DNA of 56,961 nt from contig JAFRGW010000161.1 in assembly GCA_017433615.1 (NCBI GenBank), positions 1 through 56,961 of the forward strand, given 5' to 3'. Below the pieces are notes generated by a model. That model was not told the origin of the DNA. It made no database searches and worked only from the letters and a program-made list of their open reading frames with translations. The translations under genes were made by a program, and so were the position numbers. Source of the DNA: Eubacterium sp. (GTDB lineage Bacteria; Bacillota; Clostridia; Lachnospirales; Lachnospiraceae). The first letter of the stretch is position 1, and each line of letters starts with the position of its first letter. Of this stretch, positions 26,598 to 33,520 are shown piece after piece.

Positions 26598-26609
26598 TTC
26601 TGTACAGAA
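26598..26609. promoter_or_regulatory. 12-base palindrome upstream of the galactoside operon
   Basis: TTCTGTACAGAA is a perfect inverted repeat 37 bases before the symporter start codon, a suitable place for an operator or a 5'-UTR site. No regulator gene is adjacent, so the binding protein is unknown. Confidence 0.4.
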
Positions 26610-26634
26610 ACATTCTTTATTCGAATCGCTTTTT

Positions 26635-26686
26635 CAGATAGCATTCTTTTGCCAGATACCGTTTTTTGTCAGATACCGTCCCGGTT
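26635..26686. repeat. Three CAGATA-led direct repeats in the galactoside promoter region
   Basis: CAGATA occurs at 26635, 26653 and 26670, each followed by a similar ten- to twelve-base T-rich stretch, so the unit repeats every 17-18 bases. They sit in the 151-base gap before the symporter gene. Regular spacing suggests binding of a protein to one or two faces of the helix, but slippage debris is possible. Confidence 0.45.
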
Positions 26687-26712
26687 TCGCATCTGCGAAA
26701 CCCGCCGCGGAT

Positions 26713-28356
26713 TCAGCAGCGTGCAGCACGTCTCGCGAAGGCTGCCTCTACAACTCGATATGCGCCGTCATATACACCCGTCTGCTTATTGCGGACAATA
26801 TTGTCACAGAGCATCTGCAGCACAGCATTATCTGAATCGATCAGATCCAGCATCTGCAGCGTATGCGGAATATCTTCACACTCGATGGTTCCGTCGCCGA
26901 TCTCCGCGGAATGAATCGCACCCCAGCGCTCGTGACCGCCGATGTGCTGAATAAACAGTTTCGGCACCGGATAAAATGACAGTTCACTGGGTTTTGTCAC
27001 AATCACATCACAGCAGCGCATCAGCAGGTTCGTTGCATAAACGGCCTCGAAAATGTTTTCATGACAGAACACATGAATGCCGTACAGATCATCTTTCTGA
27101 TATGCCTGTTCGCAGAACTTCTGCGTGGCAGTCCAGTCGTTGAAGTATGTTTTTGTCAGCTTCCGCACCAGCGGGATCCGGCTCAGATATTCGTCCCAGA
27201 CGCCGCGGTAATCACCGATGTTTATGAACAGTGCTGCCTTCTTCTGTTTCAGCTTCGGCAGTAATTTGCGCACGATCGCGCCGAATATTTCCTTCTGCGC
27301 ACCAGCACCGCCGATCGTGAGCAGATAACGCCTTGGAGCATCTTTCTGCGCCCGGCGGACCCGGCTGCCGCAGTCTTCCTCAATATTCGATACCAGCTCA
27401 TGATCAATATAATGTCCCGTATAGATCAGGCTGTCTGACGGCATCGGATTCAGAATCTCTTTGCCGTGCATGCCGTTTAGCGTCCGGTATCCAAAATATG
27501 CATTGTAAGTCTGCACCGTATGCAGTGCACCCTCGGAGAGATGCAGTGCCATCGGCCAGTTATCCGGAATTGCATTGACGACAGTCTTCATCCCGCCGTG
27601 CAGTGCCGCCTGTGCCGGCCACACGTGTGTACCGACCAGAGGGATATCTTTCGGAATATTCCGGAACACCGGCGCCATCAGCTCTGCATTCTTCTGGTCG
27701 GATGCATTATAGCTGAGTTTGCGGAAGCCTTCATAATTCATCGGTTCCCAGACCACCTTATTGAATGCTCTGCTTTTCTGCGAAATGCGTGATCCCATGG
27801 AATACAGGTCATTCTGCGCGCTGATCACCTTTGTACAGGTAGTCTCGGGATAGCTGTTCAGATCCATCCAGTACGGCTGATATCCCTGTGCATGCGCAGC
27901 GGACGCAATGGCCATGGAGATACGGTAGTGTCCGAATCCCATGCGGATATTTCCGACGATGATACCTTTTTCCCGGTCAAACTGCAGCGGTTCTTTGTCA
28001 GCAGCACCAGCCTGTACAGCCGGTTTTTCTTTACCTGCAGCAGCCTGTACAGCCGGTTTTTCTTTACCTGCAGCAGCCTGTACAGCCGGTTTTTCTATAT
28101 CTGCAGCAGCCTGTCTGGCCGCTTCTGCAGCTTTCTGCGCAGGCTGCTCCGCCGTCGTCCGGCCCGGATCACCCACGATAATATCCTGCACGCCCATAAC
28201 CGGCCCGAGGCAGGCATTTTCGCGCAAAAATACCGGATATTCAGTATTTGTATCATCGCCGAACTTCCGGATAAATCTCTGCTTCGACGCCTCTGCTTTC
28301 CGGTAATCCTGCTCAGACATTTCATTCCCGAAAATAATCTTTGATCTGTCTTCCAT
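26713..28356 (-). CDS. Unrecognised protein with GT28-like glycosyltransferase features
   Basis: 547 residues, cytosolic. I do not recognise a named family. The part after residue 128 looks like a two-domain GT-B fold: GNIRMGFGHYRISMAIASAA (about 135-154) resembles the glycine-rich G-x-GH-x-R/A start of MurG and galactolipid synthases, LTIGGAGAQKE looks like the start of the second Rossmann domain, and VTKPSELSFYPVPKLFIQHIGGHERWGA resembles the nucleotide-sugar loop with its KPG/S-x-S/T motif. Lipid or cell-wall glycosylation is a guess from that. Residues 88-118 are an Ala-rich insert of three EKPAVQAAAGK-type repeats linking an N-terminal 60-residue segment to the core. It has its own promoter and precedes the galactoside operon by 151 bases. 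Confidence 0.75.
   Translation of the reverse strand: MEDRSKIIFGNEMSEQDYRKAEASKQRFIRKFGDDTNTEYPVFLRENACLGPVMGVQDIIVGDPGRTTAEQPAQKAAEAARQAAADIEKPAVQAAAGKEKPAVQAAAGKEKPAVQAGAADKEPLQFDREKGIIVGNIRMGFGHYRISMAIASAAHAQGYQPYWMDLNSYPETTCTKVISAQNDLYSMGSRISQKSRAFNKVVWEPMNYEGFRKLSYNASDQKNAELMAPVFRNIPKDIPLVGTHVWPAQAALHGGMKTVVNAIPDNWPMALHLSEGALHTVQTYNAYFGYRTLNGMHGKEILNPMPSDSLIYTGHYIDHELVSNIEEDCGSRVRRAQKDAPRRYLLTIGGAGAQKEIFGAIVRKLLPKLKQKKAALFINIGDYRGVWDEYLSRIPLVRKLTKTYFNDWTATQKFCEQAYQKDDLYGIHVFCHENIFEAVYATNLLMRCCDVIVTKPSELSFYPVPKLFIQHIGGHERWGAIHSAEIGDGTIECEDIPHTLQMLDLIDSDNAVLQMLCDNIVRNKQTGVYDGAYRVVEAAFARRAARC
27999..28095. repeat. In-frame 33-base tandem repeat in the GT28-like gene
   Basis: Three near-identical 33-base units encode EKPAVQAAAGK undecapeptides (residues 88-118). 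The near identity at DNA level indicates recent expansion. The unit keeps frame on copy-number change and forms an Ala/Lys/Glu-rich linker, probably helical. Confidence 0.92.
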
Positions 28357-28407
28357 ATCAGTACCTCGTTGATCCCACTTTTCTATTCAAAATATTTCGA
28401 TATATCT

Positions 28408-28436
28408 ATTGTAATTTTGATCCCGCTGCTCTGCAA
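28408..28436 (-). promoter_or_regulatory. Promoter of the GT28-like gene
   Basis: Minus-strand -35 TTGCAG (28431-28436), 17-base spacer, -10 TACAAT (28408-28413). It is about 50 bases from the start codon. Confidence 0.6.
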
Positions 28437-28517
28437 CTGAAATTTCTCCAGATCTTTAAATGGTGTTTTTATGGTGTTTTTACGGCTATATATAATATTA
28501 TCTGGCATATTTTTATG

Positions 28518-28546
28518 TTGACCTTTTGCCAGTGTCATGTTATTCT
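28518..28546 (+). promoter_or_regulatory. Promoter of the HTH-Uma2 gene
   Basis: -35 TTGACC (28518-28523), 17-base spacer, -10 TATTCT (28541-28546), 60 bases before the ATG. It diverges from the GT28-like gene promoter. Confidence 0.6.
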
Positions 28547-28605
28547 ATTATCGTAAAACCATGAATTGAGCAACTTTAAATGATTAACGGAGCAGGAGGA
28601 TTCAT

Positions 28606-29409
28606 ATGACAATCAACGAAATGATCGAACGAAAAAGGGAGCTTGGCTATACAAACAAGATGATTTCCGAGAAAACGGGACTTCCACTCGGAACGATCCA
28701 GAAAATTTTTTCCGGCAAGACAGTCTCGCCCCGCAAAGATACAATCCAGGCACTGGAATCCCTGCTGCGCCCGCGTTTTTCCTATGACGCGATGCGTCCC
28801 GAAACTGATTCTGCAGTCCGCGATGCGCTTGCCTCTTACGGATCACAGAAAAAGCCCGGCGAATATACACTGGAGGACTATCTTGCGCTCCCGGAAGATC
28901 TGCGTGTCGAATTGATTGACGGTTATTTTTATGATATGGGCGCTCCGACAACCTGGCACCAGGCCATTGCCGGATATATTCATAAGCTGTTTCTGGATTT
29001 TGTTCTGACAACTAAAGGCCCCTGCTACCCCTTTATCTCTCCGGTTGATGTCCAGCTGGATCGGGATGACAAAACCGTTGTTCAGCCGGATGTCGCTGTC
29101 GTGTGTGACCGGGACAAATATAAAAACGGCAGAATTTTCGGCGCACCCGATCTGGTCATTGAAGTACTCTCTCCCTCCACCCGGAAGAAAGACCTGCAGC
29201 TGAAAGTTCATAAATACGGAAACGCAGGCGTGAGAGAATACTGGATCGTCGACCCCAAAAACAAAGCCGTCATACAATATGATCTCGAACATCTGAATCT
29301 GCCGTCCATATTCACGTTTGCTGATAAAGTGCCCGTGCTGATCTGGGACGGAAAGTGCGTTGTCGATTTCAGCGAGCTGTATGATTCTGTGTCATTTCTG
29401 ATGGAATAA
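28606..29409 (+). CDS. HTH - Uma2 (DUF820) nuclease-fold fusion
   Basis: 267 residues. Residues 1-55 form a helix-turn-helix (KMISEKTGLPLGTIQKIFSGKT), XRE-like. From about 85 there is a Uma2-family domain of the PD-(D/E)XK nuclease superfamily: YLALPEDLRVELIDGYFYDM, HQAIAGYIH, VVQPDVAVVCDRD, the catalytic core PDLVIEVLSPSTRKKDLQLKVHKYGNAGVREYWIVDP with Asp and Glu-x-Lys-type residues. Uma2 proteins are mostly cyanobacterial and functionally obscure; endonuclease activity is predicted only. The HTH suggests a DNA-targeted or self-regulated nuclease. ATG with AGGAGG seven to eight bases upstream. It is a single gene with its own promoter and terminator. Confidence 0.9.
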   Translation: MTINEMIERKRELGYTNKMISEKTGLPLGTIQKIFSGKTVSPRKDTIQALESLLRPRFSYDAMRPETDSAVRDALASYGSQKKPGEYTLEDYLALPEDLRVELIDGYFYDMGAPTTWHQAIAGYIHKLFLDFVLTTKGPCYPFISPVDVQLDRDDKTVVQPDVAVVCDRDKYKNGRIFGAPDLVIEVLSPSTRKKDLQLKVHKYGNAGVREYWIVDPKNKAVIQYDLEHLNLPSIFTFADKVPVLIWDGKCVVDFSELYDSVSFLME

Positions 29410-29438
29410 AAAAAGTGCCTGCACGGCACTTTTTTTAT
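29408..29438. terminator. Bidirectional terminator between HTH-Uma2 gene and dut
   Basis: AAAAAAGTGCC and GGCACTTTTTT flank a five-base loop, giving a T-run on both strands between convergent genes. Confidence 0.85.
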
Positions 29439-29456
29439 TGCTCAATTCTATATTTA

Positions 29457-29888
29457 TTACTGCTTCCCGGTCGATCCGAACCCGCCGCGGTCTTCACCGG
29501 AAAGTTCACCCTCTTCAAATTCAACCTTCGGCTGATGCTCCATGATGCGGAATTGACAGATCCGGTCATTCTTCCGGATCACCGTATCACGCAGGGCATA
29601 GACCGGCATAAACCACCAGTCGTTCGGGCCGCAGTATGTCTCGTCGATCACACCCATGTGATTCGTCTGAATAATCCCGAAATTCTTATAGGTACTGCTG
29701 CGCGGCACGATGTGTGCCTCATAGCCTTCCGGCAGCTGCATCGCGACCCCGAGCGGAATCAGACGGAACTCATCTTTCTTCAATTCCACCGTCTCGGCAG
29801 CCCGCAGATCAATCCAGTCCGACTTCCCGTCCACATACCGCAGCCGCTCAATCGAATCATCCAAATATTGTATTTTAATATTAACCAT
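29457..29888 (-). CDS. dut: Deoxyuridine 5'-triphosphate nucleotidohydrolase
   Basis: Hydrolyses dUTP to dUMP and pyrophosphate, keeping uracil out of DNA. 143 residues from the ATG at 29888, preceded by a GGGGAAAAG site; the frame extends upstream to 30023 but that part overlaps a palindromic repeat and has no family similarity. The five trimeric dUTPase motifs are recognisable with variations: [36 protein letters not shown] and the C-terminal RGGFGSTG that closes over the nucleotide. It converges on the HTH-Uma2 gene. Confidence 0.94.
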   Translation of the reverse strand: MVNIKIQYLDDSIERLRYVDGKSDWIDLRAAETVELKKDEFRLIPLGVAMQLPEGYEAHIVPRSSTYKNFGIIQTNHMGVIDETYCGPNDWWFMPVYALRDTVIRKNDRICQFRIMEHQPKVEFEEGELSGEDRGGFGSTGKQ

Positions 29889-29915
29889 TCTCGTTCTTTT
29901 CCCCTTTTCAAAACA

Positions 29916-30046
29916 GGCTCCTGCATATAATTGTTTTTTGAGACATCCGCAGCGCCAGTCCTTAATGAGCACGCAGTGCGAATTTAGTACTGCTGCGCGA
30001 GGACTAAGTGCGAACGGTCTCATAAAAACAAATATATGCAGGAGCC
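29916..30046. repeat. 131-base palindromic element between pnp and dut (MITE- or REP-like)
   Basis: Outer arms of about 30 bases (29916-29944 and 30017-30046) begin GGCTCCTGCATATA and end in GAGAC/GTCTC, nearly perfect complements. The interior contains further complementary blocks (AGTCCT/AGGACT and GCACGCAG/CTGCGCG-type). The internal GCGCGAGG and the ACAAATATATG near one arm recur in the 21451-21535 repeat. No coding capacity. It separates pnp from dut and may also terminate transcription. Confidence 0.7.
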
Positions 30047-30069
30047 GTCACTTATCATCTCATATTCAT

Positions 30070-32205
30070 TTATCGCGCATCATGCGGCACATCTTTGATG
30101 CTGAAGCTGATGCGTCCCATGCGGTCCTTGCCGAGGCAGATCACTGTGACATTATCACCCAGTGTCAGGACATCTTCTACATGGTCGATACGCTCTTTGG
30201 CAATCTTGGAGATATGAACCATACCTTCCTTGCCCGGTGCAAATTCTACAAATGCACCGAACTCCTTGATGCTGACAACTTTGCCCTTCAGGATCTGACC
30301 CTTTTCGAAGTCTGTTGTGATGGTCTTGACATACTCAACTGCCTTGTCCATCATTGCCTGATCGGTGCCGCAGATAAATACGTTGCCGTCATCATCGATA
30401 TCGATCTTCACGCCGGTACGCGCAATGATCTCGTTGATGGTCTTGCCGCGCTGTCCGACGACATCACCGATCTTCTCCGGATCAATGCTGACCTGAATGA
30501 TCTTCGGTGCATAAGCACTGACTGTCTCACGCGGCTTCGCGATGGTCGGCTCCATAACCTCTGAAAGAATGAACTCACGCGCATCTTTGCAGCGGCTGAT
30601 TGCCTCTTCTACGATCGCTCTTGTGAGGCCGTGAATCTTGATATCCATCTGGATCGCTGTGATACCGTCATGGGTACCTGCTACCTTGAAGTCCATATCG
30701 CCGAAGAAGTCCTCGAGTCCCTGGATATCGGTCAGAACAAGGTAATCATCATCTGTATCGCCTGTAACCAGGCCACAGGAAATACCTGCAACATGTTTTT
30801 TGATCGGGACACCTGCAGCCATCAGCGCCATAGAGGATGAGCAGACAGATGCCTGGGAGGTGGAACCGTTGGATTCGAATGTCTCGGAGACGGAACGGAT
30901 TGCATACGGGAACTCATCGATACCCGGCAGCATCGGCTCAAGCGCGCGCTCTGCCAGTGCACCGTGACCGATCTCACGGCGGCCCGGTCCTCTGTTCGGC
31001 TTTGTCTCACCGACAGAATAGCTCGGGAAGTTATACTGATGCATATAGCGCTTTTCTGTAATTGCCTCGTCAAGTCCGTCGATTCTCTGTGCGTCAGAGA
31101 GCGGTGCCAGTGTGACAACGTTGCAGATCTGTGTCTGGCCGCGTGTGAACATAGCAGAACCATGTGCACGCGGGATAACATCGACCTCAGCTGCAAGTCC
31201 GCGGATCTGGCTGATCTCACGGCCGTCCGGACGCTTGTGATCCTTCAGAATCATCTTGCGGACAGTCTTTTTCTGATACTGGTAAACCGCCTCATCGAGA
31301 ACAGCGAGCCACTCTTCGTTGTCTGTAAATGCCTCTGCCAGACGGTCCTTGATATTGCGGATGTTCTCATCGCGAATCTGCTTCACATCTGTGAAGACAG
31401 CCTCTTCCATCTCGGTCGGCGGAACAATTTCCTTAATGGCTGTGAACAGTTCTTCCGGAACCGCACAGCTTGCATATGCATGCTTTTCCTTACCGCAGTC
31501 AGCGACAATCTTGTTGATGAAATCAATGATCTGCAGGTTGACGTCATGTGCGAGGTAGATTGCCTCGATCATCTTGTCTTCCTTAATCTCATTTGCGCCT
31601 GCCTCGATCATGATGACCTTCTCGCCTGTGGAGGCAACGGTCAGATTCAGATCTGAGATCAGTGCCTGATCCATGGTCGGATTGACGATCAGCTTGCCGT
31701 CGAGCATACCGATCTGTGTCATTGCACACGGACCTGCAAACGGAATATCGGAAATGGATGTTGCGATGGATGCGCCGATCATAGCGGTGACTTCCGGCGG
31801 ACACTCACGGTCAACAGCCATAACCATGGTGTTGATGGTAACGTCATTTCTGTAATCCTTCGGGAACAGCGGACGCATCGGACGGTCAATGACACGGGAT
31901 GTCAGGATTGCGTGGTCACTGGATTTGCCCTCACGCTTCTTAAATCCGCCCGGAATCTTGCCGACAGCATACATTTTCTCTTCATAGTCTACGGACAGCG
32001 GGAAGAAATCAATACCGTCTCTTGGCTTATCAGATGCGGTTGTGGTGCACAGTACAGTTGTATCGCCGTACTTCATGAATGCACAGCCGTTTGCCTGCAG
32101 ACCGACCTTTCCGATCTCAACGGAGAGGGTTCTGCCTGCCAGTTCCATCGTGTAAGTCTTGTAATCTTTTACCAGCTTCTCTGCAAATGTCTTCATTTCT
32201 GCCAT
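30070..32205 (-). CDS. pnp: Polyribonucleotide nucleotidyltransferase (PNPase)
   Basis: 3'-5' phosphorolytic exoribonuclease of mRNA decay. 711 residues, normal length, from the ATG at 32205, which has GAGGAG seven bases upstream. Two RNase PH cores (FMKYGDTTVLCTTT, then GSAMFTRGQTQICNVVTLAP with the catalytic DTDDDYLVLTDIQGLEDFFGDMDFKVAGT region), a KH domain (GQRGKTINEIIARTGVKIDIDDDG) and a C-terminal S1 domain (GKVVSIKEFGAFVEFAPGKEGMVHISKIA). The frame runs on for 42 codons upstream as a Lys/Glu-rich purine tract; family comparison and the ribosome binding site exclude that extension. It is downstream of rpsO, the usual arrangement. Confidence 0.98.
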   Translation of the reverse strand: MAEMKTFAEKLVKDYKTYTMELAGRTLSVEIGKVGLQANGCAFMKYGDTTVLCTTTASDKPRDGIDFFPLSVDYEEKMYAVGKIPGGFKKREGKSSDHAILTSRVIDRPMRPLFPKDYRNDVTINTMVMAVDRECPPEVTAMIGASIATSISDIPFAGPCAMTQIGMLDGKLIVNPTMDQALISDLNLTVASTGEKVIMIEAGANEIKEDKMIEAIYLAHDVNLQIIDFINKIVADCGKEKHAYASCAVPEELFTAIKEIVPPTEMEEAVFTDVKQIRDENIRNIKDRLAEAFTDNEEWLAVLDEAVYQYQKKTVRKMILKDHKRPDGREISQIRGLAAEVDVIPRAHGSAMFTRGQTQICNVVTLAPLSDAQRIDGLDEAITEKRYMHQYNFPSYSVGETKPNRGPGRREIGHGALAERALEPMLPGIDEFPYAIRSVSETFESNGSTSQASVCSSSMALMAAGVPIKKHVAGISCGLVTGDTDDDYLVLTDIQGLEDFFGDMDFKVAGTHDGITAIQMDIKIHGLTRAIVEEAISRCKDAREFILSEVMEPTIAKPRETVSAYAPKIIQVSIDPEKIGDVVGQRGKTINEIIARTGVKIDIDDDGNVFICGTDQAMMDKAVEYVKTITTDFEKGQILKGKVVSIKEFGAFVEFAPGKEGMVHISKIAKERIDHVEDVLTLGDNVTVICLGKDRMGRISFSIKDVPHDAR

Positions 32206-32360
32206 TCTTCTCTTCTCCTCGTCTTCTTCGTTCTTCTTTCTTCTCTTCTTCTTCAATAACCTTCTGTTTTCTTCCTGCTTCTCCGATACCAGATCCCGCT
32301 GGAGCGGGACTTTGCGCGGTTCATCTCGCACGGAGATAAACCTGTGAGTAAAACAATAAC

Positions 32361-32393
32361 AGGGCGGATGGTCGATCCGCCCTATTTTTCCAA
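32361..32393 (-). terminator. Hairpin between rpsO and pnp
   Basis: GGGCGGAT and ATCCGCCC (32362-32383) with a five-base loop, immediately after the rpsO stop. On the minus strand a broken T-rich run follows, so it is likely a partial terminator or an RNA-processing hairpin as in other rpsO-pnp units. Confidence 0.6.
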
Positions 32394-32660
32394 TTATTTA
32401 CGAATACCGAGACGCTCAATCAGAGAACGATAACGCTCAATGTCTTTCTCCTTGAGATAGTCAAGAAGACCACGTCTCTTACCAACCATCTTCAGCAGAC
32501 CACGTCTGGAATGATGATCCTTGTGGTTTGCCTTCAGATGCTCTGTCAGCTCGTTGATGCGTGCTGTCAGGATTGCAACCTGAACCTCCGGTGAACCTGT
32601 GTCACCTTCTGTTCTTGCGTACTCTTTGATAATTGCTTCTTTTTTCTCTTTTGCGATCAT
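32394..32660 (-). CDS. rpsO: 30S ribosomal protein S15
   Basis: 88 residues, binds 16S rRNA helix 22 early in 30S assembly. Canonical motifs: [38 protein letters not shown] and [13 protein letters not shown]. The start is the ATG at 32660, with GGAGG seven bases upstream; an in-frame ATG nine codons earlier lacks a site. S15 controls its own translation in several bacteria by binding its leader; here an 80-base leader is available but I cannot show a binding fold. Confidence 0.98.
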   Translation of the reverse strand: MIAKEKKEAIIKEYARTEGDTGSPEVQVAILTARINELTEHLKANHKDHHSRRGLLKMVGKRRGLLDYLKEKDIERYRSLIERLGIRK

Positions 32661-32749
32661 GATAATTCCTCCTGTCTGATCATACACCTGCGATTAAGGG
32701 CGGGTCGGAGAATCCACGCTCTGAACCACAGCTAAACACGTACTGAGAT

Positions 32750-32778
32750 ACTATATCACAGCCGGCGGGGATTGTAAA
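32750..32778 (-). promoter_or_regulatory. Promoter of rpsO-pnp
   Basis: Minus-strand -35 TTTACA (32773-32778), 17-base spacer, -10 TATAGT (32750-32755). It separates rpsO-pnp from the thiamin operon, which runs in the same direction upstream. Confidence 0.7.
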
Positions 32779-32845
32779 CATTTATTTACCCGGATACACA
32801 GCAGCGGATACACCGCAGTCAGCTCTCTGTTCGTCCGGGCGGCCT

Positions 32846-33493
32846 TCAGATGCCGTCCGCAATACGGCGCAGTTTCTTGGCGGCCACCCTGATATTCCGC
32901 TGTGCAAATAACGCACTCACAACAGCAATACCGGAGACACCGCTGCCCCGCAGTTCTTCCGCATTCTGCTCCGTAATTCCGCCGATCGCGACGCACGGAA
33001 TCGAGACCGCCCGTGCAACTGCCGACAGCTGCTCCATTGTGATGCGCTTTGCATCCAGTTTCGATCCTGTCGGAAATACAGCACCGACGCCAAGATAATC
33101 TGCCCCGGCGTTCTCAGCGCGGACAGCCTGTTCTATGGTTTTCGCCGTCACACCGATAATTATGTCCGGGCCGAGCAGTTTTCTTGCTTCTGCCGGATCC
33201 ATATCATCCTGTCCGAGATGAACGCCGTCTGCATTTACCTCTTTTGCCAGCGCAACATTGTCGTTAATCAGCAGATGGATCCCGCGGGATGCGCAGAGAT
33301 CCCGGATCTCCGCCGCTTCCTGCCGGAATGTTTCAGGATCCAGGTCTTTCTCCCGCAGCTGCACGAGTGTCGCACCGCCGTCAATTGCCTCCCGCACTGC
33401 GTCATACAGCGTGCGTCCGTCCAGCCAGCGCCTGTCAGTTACTGCGTAGAGCCGCAGTTCCTCCGGCAATAAACGCATTTTGTATCGTTCCAT
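32846..33493 (-). CDS. thiE: Thiamine-phosphate synthase
   Basis: Joins HMP-pyrophosphate and thiazole phosphate to thiamin phosphate. 215 residues, TIM barrel. Signatures: RLYAVTDRRWLDGRTL, GATLVQLREKDLDP (pyrophosphate/pyrimidine site), LLINDNVALAKEVNADGVHLGQDD, IIGVTAKT, GADYLGVGAVFPTGSKLDA and VAIGGIT. GGAAGG lies about ten bases before the ATG at 33493; the Met five codons later is the alternative. It is the last gene of the TPP-riboswitch operon and 27 bases after the M20 gene. Confidence 0.97.
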   Translation of the reverse strand: MERYKMRLLPEELRLYAVTDRRWLDGRTLYDAVREAIDGGATLVQLREKDLDPETFRQEAAEIRDLCASRGIHLLINDNVALAKEVNADGVHLGQDDMDPAEARKLLGPDIIIGVTAKTIEQAVRAENAGADYLGVGAVFPTGSKLDAKRITMEQLSAVARAVSIPCVAIGGITEQNAEELRGSGVSGIAVVSALFAQRNIRVAAKKLRRIADGI

Positions 33494-33520
33494 TTCTATC
33501 CAGCCTTCCCATTGGTATTT

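Noticed and set aside
27999-28095. CRISPR-like array at the 33-base repeats
   Set aside because: Units are contiguous with no spacers, are in frame and encode a clear peptide repeat.
29889-30023. N-terminal extension of dut
   Set aside because: It overlaps the palindromic repeat, shows no dUTPase similarity, and the ATG at 29888 gives a normal-length enzyme.
32206-32331. 42-codon upstream extension of pnp, rich in Lys and Glu
   Set aside because: It is a GAAGAAG-type purine tract in frame by chance. The ATG at 32205 has a GAGGAG site seven bases away and matches the family N-terminus; the tract also contains that ribosome binding site.
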